Shown here one piece after another: positions 34,099 through 42,174 of a stretch of 42,281 nucleotides of DNA. The DNA lies in the NCBI GenBank assembly GCA_025362035.1, contig JANYIN010000041.1, forward strand, positions 1 through 42,281, given 5' to 3'. The first letter of the stretch is position 1. Each line of letters starts with the position of its first letter. The stretch comes from Gemmatimonadaceae bacterium (GTDB lineage Bacteria; Gemmatimonadota; Gemmatimonadetes; Gemmatimonadales; Gemmatimonadaceae). The position numbers and the translations under genes were made by a program. The notes under the pieces were generated by a model, which worked only from the letters and a program-made list of their open reading frames with translations, did not search any database and had not been told where the DNA came from.

Positions 34099-35382
34099 AT
34101 GAACCCTTCCCTCGATGCGGAGATCGAACACCGCCTCCTCTCGATCACGACGGCGCCGGCGCTTGAGAAGGAGTTCGCACGCCGCCTCCGCGATCACGGG
34201 ATCATGTTCGGTGCGGAGCCGCTTCCGACGTTTCTGCGACCGCATCTCCTCCCGCCGAGTGGCGAGCGCTGGCTCGCGGACGCGGAGGCCATGTTCGCGT
34301 TGCTGGAGCGGGTCGTCGTTCGCGTACTCGACAGCCCCGAAATCTGCAGTTGGCTCGGCTTCGAAGGCCGTGCGCTGGACCTCCTGCGCCTCGACCCCGG
34401 ATATCGTCGCAGCATCATCGTCGGGCGCCCGGACGCGCTTCCGTGTGGCGACGACGTCAGCTTCGTCGAGTTCAACACCGACAGCCCGGCGATGATGACG
34501 ATGGCGGATGAGATTCAGGACGCCATGCTGGACCTTCCGCCGCTCGCCGACCTTCGCGAGCACTTGAAGTGCGACATGCGTGTACCGGCGCTCCTCGAAG
34601 CGCTCCTCGAGGCTTATCGCGAATACGGCGGACGCTTGTCCCCCACGATTGCAATTGTGGATTGGCCCGGAGAGAAGACCTATCACGAGCAGAAGAGGAC
34701 GGCGGCGCTCTTCACGAAGCTCGGGTGTCCGACCGAATTCGCGGCCCCCAACGCGCTCCGCTACGACGGCCATCGGCTCTTCGCCGACGGTCGGCCGATC
34801 GATCTCGTGTATCGACGCGTTCTGTTCCGCGACTTCGTGAGGCGGGCAGAAGAACTGGCTCCCCTGCTGGACGCGTATCGGGCCGGGCACGTCTGCATGG
34901 CCAATCCGCTCCGTTCTTACGTCGCCGGAACCAAGGCGCTCCTCGCGCTGATGCACGATCCCGAGAATCCCCTGTCCCTCCTCGCGGAGGACAGGCAGCT
35001 CGTCGAACGCGTCGTTCCGGCGACGCACGTTGCGGTGCCCGGTGCCACGATCGATAGAGAGAACTGGGTCCTCAAGAAGGCCGAGAGCTACGGCGGCAAG
35101 GACGTCGTCGTCGGACCGTTCGTCGACGACGCGGAGTGGACGCGGGCCCTCGAGTCCGTCAAGGAGAGCACGTGGGTGCGTCAGGCGTTCGAGGCGCCGC
35201 CGAAGTTCTCGGTCCCGGTTGTCTCGGGAGAGCGATATCGACTTGTCGAAAAGTTCATGAATTGGAACCCGTTCGTCTTCGGCGGCCGCCATGGGGGAGG
35301 GATCACGCGGGTCAGCGAGTCGTTCCTCGTGAGCATTACCCGTGGCGGCGGACTCTTGCCGACGTTGCGCGTTGCGAGATAG
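34099..35382 (+). CDS. ATP-grasp superfamily ligase-like protein (glutathionylspermidine-synthase-like)
   Basis: The product has 427 residues. The segment VEFNTDSPAMMTMAD (about 122-136) resembles the EFNxDSPAG pre-ATP-grasp motif of glutathionylspermidine synthase-like and circularly permuted ATP-grasp proteins. WVLKKAESYGGKDVVVG (about 323-340) provides the ATP-binding Lys and Gly-rich loop, and NPFVFGGRHGGGITRVS (about 388-404) the metal/ATP-side motif with GGGLLP near the end. Such enzymes make an amide bond through an acyl phosphate. It sits between the HD protein (3 nt) and ComB (2 nt). I infer that it joins a carboxylate, perhaps sulfolactate or a derivative, to an amine or peptide; neither partner is proven. 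Confidence 0.72.
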   Translation: MNPSLDAEIEHRLLSITTAPALEKEFARRLRDHGIMFGAEPLPTFLRPHLLPPSGERWLADAEAMFALLERVVVRVLDSPEICSWLGFEGRALDLLRLDPGYRRSIIVGRPDALPCGDDVSFVEFNTDSPAMMTMADEIQDAMLDLPPLADLREHLKCDMRVPALLEALLEAYREYGGRLSPTIAIVDWPGEKTYHEQKRTAALFTKLGCPTEFAAPNALRYDGHRLFADGRPIDLVYRRVLFRDFVRRAEELAPLLDAYRAGHVCMANPLRSYVAGTKALLALMHDPENPLSLLAEDRQLVERVVPATHVAVPGATIDRENWVLKKAESYGGKDVVVGPFVDDAEWTRALESVKESTWVRQAFEAPPKFSVPVVSGERYRLVEKFMNWNPFVFGGRHGGGITRVSESFLVSITRGGGLLPTLRVAR

Positions 35383-35384
35383 CG

Positions 35385-36110
35385 ATGCGCGTGGATCGCT
35401 TGCACCCCGCGCGTCTCGAGCATGCTTCCCTGGAGCTCGCCGTCGTCTTCGACGTGATGCGCGCGACGACCACGGCCGCCGTCCTCCTCGCCTCCGGCGT
35501 GCGCGAGCTGCTGGTGGTCGCGACGCCGGCGGATCTGCGACGCCTCGTGGACGAGCGACCGCAGCGGTTCCTCGTGATCTCGGAGCTCGACGAGCTCGGC
35601 GCGCCGCCGAGCCGGGGCGCTAGTTGGGACCGTATCGACAACTCGCCCGTCCTGGCGAGAGAGGTATCGCTCGAGGGGCGGGTGCCCGTGCTGGTGACCA
35701 CCAACGGCACACGCGCGCTCAATGCCGCGGCCGGGTGCGCTCGCGTCACCTGCGTCGCGAGCTTCGTCAACCTGACAGCGACGGCGCAGAACATTTCGCT
35801 TCGCGCGCCGTCTCGCGTTACCTTGCTGCCTGCAGGCAACTTCAGCCGCGCCGAGACGCGTGCGGAAGACGAGCTTTGTGCCGACGGCCTGCTCGCTCTC
35901 CTCGAGGGGCGCGTGGTCGACCTCGCGGCCCTCGCCGCGCGCAGCCGCGCGGACGAACGCCTCATGGGGCGTCTCGCGCGCAATCCGTCGCTAGCCTTGG
36001 ACTTGGACTTGTCGGTCGCGGTGGATACCTACCCGATCCCGCTCGAGTACACTTCTTTGGGCGAGGCGCACGGAGTCATCCGACCGAGCCCCGGCGCAGG
36101 CTCCCTCTGA
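35385..36110 (+). CDS. comB: 2-phosphosulfolactate phosphatase family protein (ComB)
   Basis: The product has 241 residues from the ATG 2 nt after the ATP-grasp stop. ComB motifs are present in order: VVFDVMRATTTAAVLLASG (20-38, with Asp23 and Arg26), DNSP (85-88), VTTNGTRAL (104-112), ASFVNLTA and EDELCADG (161-168). The family removes phosphate from 2-phospho-3-sulfolactate with Mg2+, giving 3-sulfolactate. The usual GER motif before the NSP segment reads SELDELG here, so substrate specificity may have shifted. A ComA-type synthase is encoded 2.2 kb downstream, which supports a sulfolactate route. It is the last gene of the HD-ATP-grasp-ComB operon. Confidence 0.85.
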   Translation: MRVDRLHPARLEHASLELAVVFDVMRATTTAAVLLASGVRELLVVATPADLRRLVDERPQRFLVISELDELGAPPSRGASWDRIDNSPVLAREVSLEGRVPVLVTTNGTRALNAAAGCARVTCVASFVNLTATAQNISLRAPSRVTLLPAGNFSRAETRAEDELCADGLLALLEGRVVDLAALAARSRADERLMGRLARNPSLALDLDLSVAVDTYPIPLEYTSLGEAHGVIRPSPGAGSL

Positions 36111-36374
36111 AGGAAGCGGGCGCCGAAAGAGGCTCGCCTTCCGAGGCAAAAGGACGAGGGTTCAAGTCTTGCCGTCCAAATCCACGCCATGCTACCCTCG
36201 CGAATATATTTCCGTGGCCGGCTGCATGGCGGGACAGTAAGCCGCCAGCGGTCACCGTTGGAGGTGGGGCCCTGGGCACCTCCACCGTTGGAGGTGGGGC
36301 CCTGGGCACCTCGAGACCACGGCGACCACCTTCGGCGACCAAAGAACAACCAGGGACACCATGACGAGGTCACT
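36111..36374 (+). promoter_or_regulatory. Intergenic region with tandem repeat before the binding-protein gene
   Basis: This 264-nt gap holds an AT-rich TATATT (36205-36210) that could be a -10 box without a good -35, a two-copy 30-bp tandem repeat (36253-36312), and a sequence at 36145-36177 with alternating complementary segments and a GGTTCAAGTC core resembling a tRNA T-arm. No gene is evident. Confidence 0.4.
36253..36312. repeat. Two exact tandem copies of a 30-bp unit
   Basis: The unit spans 36253-36282 and repeats without change at 36283-36312, just before the lipoprotein start. Each copy contains GAGGTG and CACCTC arms around GGGCCC, so each can fold. With two adjacent copies and no spacer it is not a CRISPR. 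It may be a duplicated operator or leader element, or recent slippage. Confidence 0.9.
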
Positions 36375-38135
36375 ATGAGCTTCACGCGCCTTCGAGTCGT
36401 CGTTCTCGCTGCTGCTGGCATTCTTGGAGTCAGTGTCTCGTCGTGCTCGCTCGTGCTGAAGACCAATCACACGCAGTGCTCGATCGATTCCGACTGCACG
36501 AGTCGCGGCGCCGATTGGGCGAACTACGTCTGCGGACCGGACAACATCTGCGCCAAGCCGCAGGACTACTGCGACACGAACTCGCAGTGCATCGACGGTA
36601 ACGAGGGCAAGGCTTTCCAGTGCCGGAAAGATATCCACAAGTGCACACCGCTGCTCCTCGCTCCGAACTGTTTCCAGCTGCTGGCGACGCGTCCCGGAGT
36701 CGAAGACCTGCGCAACGACGACGTACTCATCATTGGTCTGGAGGTGTCGGCGACGGGCGCGACCGAGACTCTCGGCCCGCCGCAGCTCGAGGGCTCCGAG
36801 CTCGCCCGAAGCGAGTTCATGAAGCTCGGCGGCGGGGGACTGCGGATGGGCAGCAAGAGCCGCCCCGTCGTCTACGTCGCCTGTGACAGCACCGTGGACG
36901 CCCCCAAGGTCTCCCACCACCTCGTCGACACCGTCAAGGTGCACGCCGTTCTCGGCCCGGGCAACAGCGGCCTCTTCGCAACGGTTGGCCCGCAAATCTT
37001 CCAGCCGGCCGGCGTTTTCGCGATCACCGGCGCCGCCGGTGGTGTTCAGATCGGCGCGCTCAACCAGGCCAGCGGAGGGCTTCTCTGGCGCACCATCCCG
37101 AGCGACAGCCTGCAGTTTGCCGCTATCCCGCCCTACGTCGTGCAGGTCGAGGAGCCGCTCGTTCGCTCGAAGTACGGCCTCAAGGCGACGGACAACATCA
37201 AGTTCGCAGTCGCGCACACGACGGACGCGCTCGGAGCCGCCGCGTCTACATTCCTGAGCCAAAATCTGAAGTTCAACGGCCTGTCGGCGGTCGACAACGC
37301 CGACAACTACAAGGACGTGGCCTACGGCGACGTCCAGATCGACACCGACACGGCACAGAAGCAAGCCGCGGCCGCGGCCGCTCTGGCCGCGTTCAAGCCG
37401 CATATCATCTTCATCGGCGGCCGCAACGAGGCGCTCCCCGGCATCACCAAAGCAGTCGAGCTGCAGTGGACGGAGACGACGTATCGACCGCTCTACATCT
37501 ACAACAGCGTCATCTTTGCACCGACCACGGGCAGCTTCCTCGACACGACGTACACCGACGCAACCGTCAAAGAGGAATTGCGCTTGCGTATGACAGGCGT
37601 GACGCCCAGCTCGCCGAATCAGCCTCAGCTCGCCCAATACAAGATCCGGCATCACGCCCAATTCGACAACTTCGTCTGGCAGAACCTGGACCCTCTCCCG
37701 ACCACGGGCAAGCCGCCGGTCAGCTCTGGCCCGACGTTGCAGTCGTCTGGCTTCTACGATGCCGCCTACGTCCTCCTCAGTGCGCTGATCGCGACCGGAA
37801 AGGAGAACCCCACCGGGGCGGAGATCGGCGCGGCCGTCGCCAAGCTGCAGCCCTTCACGGGCTCGACTCAAGTCGATATCGGACCCGACAACCTCGTCAC
37901 GTTCTCGACGACGCTCGCGTCGGGCAAGCCGGTCGATCTGAACGGAGTCCTGAGCAACTTGAGCTTCGACGCAACGAACACGATTACGACGAACGTCGCC
38001 GCCTATTGTATTCCGAAGGCAGACGCCACCGGAAAGACGGGATCGCCGATCGAAGCCTACGGGTTCGACCCGGTCAGCAAGATGTTCACGGGCACGCCGC
38101 CGGTCAACGGCGTGTTCGCGAAGTGTCCCCTGTGA
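36375..38135 (+). CDS. Substrate-binding-like lipoprotein with Cys-rich N-terminus
   Basis: The product has 586 residues from the ATG at 36375. The lipobox is VSVSSC (Cys24). Residues about 35-95 form a Cys-rich module (CSIDSDC, CGPDNIC, CDTNSQC, CRKDIHKC) like the Dickkopf-type segments of many myxobacterial lipoproteins. The rest resembles a type I periplasmic binding protein of the Leu/Ile/Val ABC family (DVLIIGLEVSATG, AVLGPGNSG, PAGVFAITGAAGG, SGFYDAAYVLL). No permease or ATPase genes are adjacent, so it may sense or scavenge rather than feed a transporter here. It lies between ComB and ComA on the same strand with gaps of 264 and 191 nt, so its link with the sulfonate genes is positional only. 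Confidence 0.8.
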   Translation: MSFTRLRVVVLAAAGILGVSVSSCSLVLKTNHTQCSIDSDCTSRGADWANYVCGPDNICAKPQDYCDTNSQCIDGNEGKAFQCRKDIHKCTPLLLAPNCFQLLATRPGVEDLRNDDVLIIGLEVSATGATETLGPPQLEGSELARSEFMKLGGGGLRMGSKSRPVVYVACDSTVDAPKVSHHLVDTVKVHAVLGPGNSGLFATVGPQIFQPAGVFAITGAAGGVQIGALNQASGGLLWRTIPSDSLQFAAIPPYVVQVEEPLVRSKYGLKATDNIKFAVAHTTDALGAAASTFLSQNLKFNGLSAVDNADNYKDVAYGDVQIDTDTAQKQAAAAAALAAFKPHIIFIGGRNEALPGITKAVELQWTETTYRPLYIYNSVIFAPTTGSFLDTTYTDATVKEELRLRMTGVTPSSPNQPQLAQYKIRHHAQFDNFVWQNLDPLPTTGKPPVSSGPTLQSSGFYDAAYVLLSALIATGKENPTGAEIGAAVAKLQPFTGSTQVDIGPDNLVTFSTTLASGKPVDLNGVLSNLSFDATNTITTNVAAYCIPKADATGKTGSPIEAYGFDPVSKMFTGTPPVNGVFAKCPL

Positions 38136-38269
38136 CAGTGGTGCACCGCTAACTGGGGCCGCGACACCCACACGACGCTGGCGTCACTCATCCTTCGGGC
38201 GGCGCCTTCCGCGCTCCCGCGAGGGTGAGTGTCCGTACGTCGAAGGCTTACCGTCGGCGAACGAGAGCG

Positions 38270-38303
38270 CAAATCCTTCCTACGAGCTTGATCTGAGGAT
38301 TTG
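38270..38303. promoter_or_regulatory. 8-bp inverted repeat upstream of ComA
   Basis: CAAATCCT (38270-38277) and AGGATTTG (38296-38303) are perfect inverted arms with centres 26 bp apart, ending 23 nt before the ComA start. The position suits an operator or a 5'-leader stem. I did not find the same arms upstream of the HD operon. Confidence 0.5.
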
Positions 38304-38326
38304 TCAGGCGGTACACTCGACCCACC

Positions 38327-39079
38327 ATGTCTTCCCTTGCAGCGTCTCTCCTGGATGACATTCGGCGCACAGAGAAACCGCGAACCGAAGGCCTTACCGT
38401 GATTCTCGACACGGGAATCGGCCTTGGCGCGATCGCCGATCTCGCAGGTGTGGCAGGCCCCTATTGCGACTATGCGAAGATTGCATGGGGGAGTTGCCTC
38501 ATAACCGCCAATCTCGAGAAGAAGCTGCAGGCATATCGAGCGCACGACATCGTGCCGCTCTTCGGAGGGACTCTCTTCGAATATGCCTACCTCCGCGGCC
38601 GGACGGATGCCCTCCTGGGTCTCGTGCGGGAACAAGGCGTGAACATCGAAATCTCGGACGGGGTCATCGGGTTGCCTCGGCCGGACAGGCTCCGTTGGAT
38701 CGAAGCATTCGCCAAGGTTACCGAGGTGTACTCGGAGATCGGCGGCAAGATCAATCGCCAGGACCGCGACTGGAAGCAGGTCATCGCAGAGGATCGCAGC
38801 GCCGGAGCGAGCCGCATCGTCGTGGAGGGGAGAGAGATCTCCCCGGTGGGTGAGGACTTCCGCGCCGACTTTCTGGAAGAGGTCCTTGCGGCGATCGAGC
38901 TTCGGTATTTGGTATTCGAGGCTCTCGAGCGTCGTCAGCAGGTTTGGCTCATCAAGCGTTTCGGGCCGAATGTGAACCTGGCCAATATCTATCCCGGTGA
39001 GCTCCTCACCTTGGAGTCCTTCCGGCAAGGCCTGAAGGAGCACACTCTGCTGCATTCGTTCGAAGCGTCGCGTCGATAA
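38327..39079 (+). CDS. comA: Phosphosulfolactate synthase family protein (ComA)
   Basis: The product has 250 residues, normal for the family. ComA adds sulfite to phosphoenolpyruvate to give (R)-2-phospho-3-sulfolactate. Family landmarks in order: KPRTEGLTVILDTGIGL (Asp28), CDYAKIAWGSC (Lys51), IVPLFGGTLFEYA, GVNIEISDGVIGLP, VYSEIGGK, RIVVEGREI, and the C-terminal IKRFGPNVNLANIYPGELLTLESFRQGL. The TIM-barrel core appears complete. ComA occurs in methanogens for coenzyme M and in some bacteria for sulfolactate. Here it is followed after 15 nt by a gamma-glutamyltransferase-like gene and preceded, 2.2 kb away, by ComB. No ComC, ComD or ComE gene is seen, so coenzyme M synthesis is unlikely. Confidence 0.9.
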   Translation: MSSLAASLLDDIRRTEKPRTEGLTVILDTGIGLGAIADLAGVAGPYCDYAKIAWGSCLITANLEKKLQAYRAHDIVPLFGGTLFEYAYLRGRTDALLGLVREQGVNIEISDGVIGLPRPDRLRWIEAFAKVTEVYSEIGGKINRQDRDWKQVIAEDRSAGASRIVVEGREISPVGEDFRADFLEEVLAAIELRYLVFEALERRQQVWLIKRFGPNVNLANIYPGELLTLESFRQGLKEHTLLHSFEASRR

Positions 39080-39094
39080 GGGAATCCAAACCGC

Positions 39095-40810
39095 TTGCAG
39101 CGATCGCCGCACCCCTCGTTACGCTTTGAGTACGGCTGCGTATTGTCCTACTGTCCGGTCGCGTCGGCTGTGGGCAGTCGTGTACTGCGAACGGGCGGCA
39201 ACGCCGTTGACGCTGCTGTCGTGACGGGGCTCGCGCTGGCCGTCACTTTGCCACAAGCGGGAAACATCGGTGGCGGCGGATTCATGATGATTCGGACTCC
39301 CGAAGGGGAGTCGCAATGCCTCGACTTTCGGGAGACGTCTCCCCGCCGGCTCGTGGCCGAGGTGCTGAGCGAACGAACACTGAAGCCCTCGTCGAGCTCG
39401 TCGGCATTTGGCTCTGGGGCCCCCCCTGGCGAGCAGCGAGCGGCGAAGCCCGCGCGTCGAGGCTCCACGTCGCCATCGGTACTCGGCGGTCTCTCCGTAG
39501 GTGTCCCCGGAACGGTCGCGGGGTTTGCCGCGGCGCTCGAGGCGTACGGTACATGGTCATGGGACCGCGTCGTCGGAATGGTCATCGATCTCGCTGAGAC
39601 GGGCACGTGGCTGACGACCCGTCAGTCACTCTATCTCGACATGTACTTTCCGAAGCTGTCGCTGTTTCCGTCGACGCGTCGATGCTTCACCGATCGCGGG
39701 ATTCCGCCCCTTCCCGGCGGCATGTTTCGCCAGCCGGACCTCGCCATCACCCTTCGCCTGCTGGCGGAGCAGGGCCCCGGCGCCTTTTATTCTGGCCCGC
39801 TCGCCGAGAAGATCGTTCGACAGGTCTGCCTGGAGAACGGAGTCATGGAGGAGGAGGACCTCGCGGTCTACGCGGCGGTGTGGCGTGAGCCACTTCGTCG
39901 GATCGTAGGCGAGCGTGAGTTCCTGGCCCCGCCTCTGCCGTCGGGCGGCGGCTTCGTGCTGCAGACCGCGCTGGGGCTCCTCGCGTCCGCGGGCGTCGAG
40001 CACACGCGGCCTTCGACGGACGAGCGAGCCGAGCTGCTCGCGCGAGTGTTCCGCGTTGCGTTCGCGCTCCGCGCTCGCCACGTAGGAGACCCCGACGTCT
40101 TGAGCGAAGCGGAGGTGGCGTCGGCGTATCGTCACGCGCAACAGCCTTACGCGCACGGGGATCTCGAGAGACTCGAGGGCGAGCTCTTTCCTCAGAGCCC
40201 CGCGGAGAGTCTCACCGCGGCCTCGGGGACCGGCCCAAGCACGACGCACTACTCCGTGATCGATCCGGACGGCGGGTCGGTCTCGGTCACATACAGTCTG
40301 AACACGACGTTTGGATCGAAGCTCACGGTCCAAGGAGCCGGGTTTCTCCTCAACAATTCTATCGACGATTTCGCGGCGATGGGTGCGAATTGGTACGAGA
40401 TGGTGGAAGAGCCGAAGAACGCTCTCGGCGGCCGACGGCGACCTGCGAGCTCGATGTGCCCGGTGCTCGTCGTCCGCGACCAAAAGGTCGAACTGGTCAT
40501 CGGCGCCGCCGGCGGCCCTCGAATTCCCACGGCGATCGCGCAGACCCTCCTACCCTTCCTCTTGGATGGATGCCCCCTCGAAGACGCGATTCGCGTGCCC
40601 CGAGTCCACCACCAATGCCTGCCGGACGTCGTCGTGCTCGAGGAGGGGGTATCCGACACGATCGTGTCGTCCTTTGTGGCACGGGGTCGGAGCGTCGAAC
40701 GCCACGCGGTGCTTGGGCTCGCGGTCGCCATCCATCGCGACGTCCACACCAACCGCCTATCCGCCGCGCTCGATCCGCGTCCGACGTTGGCGATGGAGAC
40801 GATGGAGTAG
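39095..40810 (+). CDS. Gamma-glutamyltransferase-like Ntn-hydrolase, no signal peptide
   Basis: The product has 571 residues with a TTG start; no ATG precedes the conserved N-terminus. Landmarks: GGNAVDAAVVTGLALAVTLPQAGNIGGGGFMM (34-65), the alpha-carboxylate-binding Arg79 (LDFRET), and the autocleavage site STTHYSV, where Thr383 would become the nucleophile of the small subunit. The later GGPRIPTAIAQ matches the usual GG oxyanion region. An insert rich in Ser, Pro and Ala lies at about 95-128. Typical GGTs are periplasmic; this one lacks a signal peptide and is probably cytoplasmic, as are biosynthetic GGT-like enzymes in some natural-product pathways. It lies 15 nt after ComA, suggesting transfer or removal of a gamma-glutamyl group on a sulfonate product. 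Confidence 0.87.
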   Translation: MQRSPHPSLRFEYGCVLSYCPVASAVGSRVLRTGGNAVDAAVVTGLALAVTLPQAGNIGGGGFMMIRTPEGESQCLDFRETSPRRLVAEVLSERTLKPSSSSSAFGSGAPPGEQRAAKPARRGSTSPSVLGGLSVGVPGTVAGFAAALEAYGTWSWDRVVGMVIDLAETGTWLTTRQSLYLDMYFPKLSLFPSTRRCFTDRGIPPLPGGMFRQPDLAITLRLLAEQGPGAFYSGPLAEKIVRQVCLENGVMEEEDLAVYAAVWREPLRRIVGEREFLAPPLPSGGGFVLQTALGLLASAGVEHTRPSTDERAELLARVFRVAFALRARHVGDPDVLSEAEVASAYRHAQQPYAHGDLERLEGELFPQSPAESLTAASGTGPSTTHYSVIDPDGGSVSVTYSLNTTFGSKLTVQGAGFLLNNSIDDFAAMGANWYEMVEEPKNALGGRRRPASSMCPVLVVRDQKVELVIGAAGGPRIPTAIAQTLLPFLLDGCPLEDAIRVPRVHHQCLPDVVVLEEGVSDTIVSSFVARGRSVERHAVLGLAVAIHRDVHTNRLSAALDPRPTLAMETME

Positions 40811-40825
40811 TTGACGCTCTTGGTT

Positions 40826-40840
40826 GCCGGGCTTCCCGGC
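40826..40840 (+). terminator. GC-rich hairpin after the GGT gene
   Basis: GCCGGG and CCCGGC form a perfect 6-bp stem with a CTT loop, 15 nt past the GGT stop. There is no T-run, so it may terminate weakly or only stabilise the mRNA end. The remaining bases to 40895 hold the PEGA-protein ribosome-binding site (GGAGGAG, 40884-40890). Confidence 0.4.
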
Positions 40841-40895
40841 GCCGTGTTACGGTCGCATTTGGTTTTGAGTGGGAGCCTCTCGCGGAGGAGACATC

Positions 40896-41933
40896 ATGCG
40901 CCAAGGATTTGTTCGACACACTTCGGCCGCCGTCGCCTTCGGTGTCGCGACCATTATGCCGATGTTGCTCTTGGGAACGGCGAACGCCGCGCCGGCCGCG
41001 CCCGCGCCCGCGGCCGCTCCGGCCACCCCCGCTACCTCGGGTGACGGCGTCGAGCGAGCGCGTGTCCACTACGAGAGGGGTATTCAACTCTACAACGAGG
41101 AGAACTACGACGCGGCGCTCTTCGAGTTCGAACGCGCGTACGAGCTGTCACCGAGCTACAAGATTCTCTACAACGTTGCTCGCATCCAGCGTCAGCAGAA
41201 CAACTACGCGGCAGCCATGCGGAATTTCAGGCGCTACGTGAACGACGGCGGAACCAACGTCCCCGAGGACCGGCGTCGCGAGGTCGAGCGCGAAATCGAC
41301 CTTCTCAAGTCACGCGTCGCGACGATTGACATCAAGGTCAATGTCGATGGAGCCGACGTGTACCTCGACGATTCGCCGGTGTGCAGCGGGACCGAGACCG
41401 GCTGCATCGGTAAGTCGCCGCTGCCGCAGCCCGTCACCGTAAACCCGGGCCGTCGCAAGATCACCGTTCTCAAACAGGGATACCAGCCGGGGACCGCGAT
41501 CATGAACGTGGTCGGCGCGGACAGCGTCTCGACGAAGATCGATCTCGTCTCCGCATCCGGAAAGACCGTCGTGGTCAAGACGGACCTCAAGCCGATCATC
41601 TCTTGGACGGCGGCCGGCGTGCTTGCCGTGGGTACCGGTATCGCCGGGTACCTCGCCATCAAGGCCTCGAACGACCTGAGCGATCAGCTGAACACCAGGG
41701 ACACGACCTCGAGCGCGCTCAGCAAGGACCGGACGAACGTGAAGACGTTCGCCCTGGTAACGGACGTGCTGGGCGCCGCTACCTTGCTCGGCGTCGGCGT
41801 GGCGCTCTACTTCACGTTCGCGCCTGCCTCCAAGGAGACCACTACGCCCGACAAGGACGGCAAGGCCGACGCCGGCCTCCGCCTGGGCGTCGTTCCCGGT
41901 CCCGGGAGCCTGAGCCTTACTGGGCGCTTCTGA
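40896..41933 (+). CDS. TPR/PEGA-domain envelope protein with two C-terminal helices
   Basis: The product has 345 residues. The ATG at 40896 is preceded by GGAGGAG at good distance. The order is signal peptide (cleavage near ANA-AP), Ala/Pro linker, TPR-like helices (about 50-110, RVHYERGIQLYNEENYDAALFEFERAYEL), PEGA-type domain (about 143-225, IKVNVDGADVYLDDSPVC...ITVLKQGYQPG) with two Cys likely to form a disulphide, then two hydrophobic helices (SWTAAGVLAVGTGIAGYLAI and ALVTDVLGAATLLGVGVALYF). This plan is very common in Myxococcota. It probably acts as an envelope scaffold or interaction protein; no catalytic site is seen. The C-terminal module matches the protein at 13531-14148. Confidence 0.85.
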   Translation: MRQGFVRHTSAAVAFGVATIMPMLLLGTANAAPAAPAPAAAPATPATSGDGVERARVHYERGIQLYNEENYDAALFEFERAYELSPSYKILYNVARIQRQQNNYAAAMRNFRRYVNDGGTNVPEDRRREVEREIDLLKSRVATIDIKVNVDGADVYLDDSPVCSGTETGCIGKSPLPQPVTVNPGRRKITVLKQGYQPGTAIMNVVGADSVSTKIDLVSASGKTVVVKTDLKPIISWTAAGVLAVGTGIAGYLAIKASNDLSDQLNTRDTTSSALSKDRTNVKTFALVTDVLGAATLLGVGVALYFTFAPASKETTTPDKDGKADAGLRLGVVPGPGSLSLTGRF

Positions 41934-42035
41934 GATCGGCCGTCGCGCGTCCACTTCTCTCTACACCGGGCACCGTCCCGACCCGTTCGGTGGTGGCCGG
42001 TGAGGTCTCCTTCGTGACCTCTGCGCACACCTGAC

Positions 42036-42064
42036 GCAGCGGGCGCATCTCACGCGTCCGCTGC
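42036..42064 (+). terminator. Rho-independent-type terminator after the PEGA gene
   Basis: An 11-bp stem (42036-42046 with 42054-42064, one G-T pair) encloses a 7-nt loop and is followed by TTT on the plus strand. It lies 102 nt past the PEGA stop in the 241-nt convergent gap before the second thioesterase. I see no gene in the rest of that gap. Confidence 0.6.
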
Positions 42065-42174
42065 TTTGGAAAACCCGGCTCCAAGATGCGAGCATGAGTC
42101 TGGAAGACGCGTTCTGCATCCCCCGTCATCGAGGAGCACGACCGTGCGGGCTGAAGGCTGGCGTGATCCTTTGC

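Noticed and set aside
36145..36177. Complete tRNA gene
   Set aside because: The T-arm-like core is followed by poor pairing, and no matching acceptor 5' strand or anticodon arm is found upstream. It is kept only as a low-interest finding.
36253..36312. Possible CRISPR
   Set aside because: There are only two directly adjacent copies with no spacer, and no cas genes.
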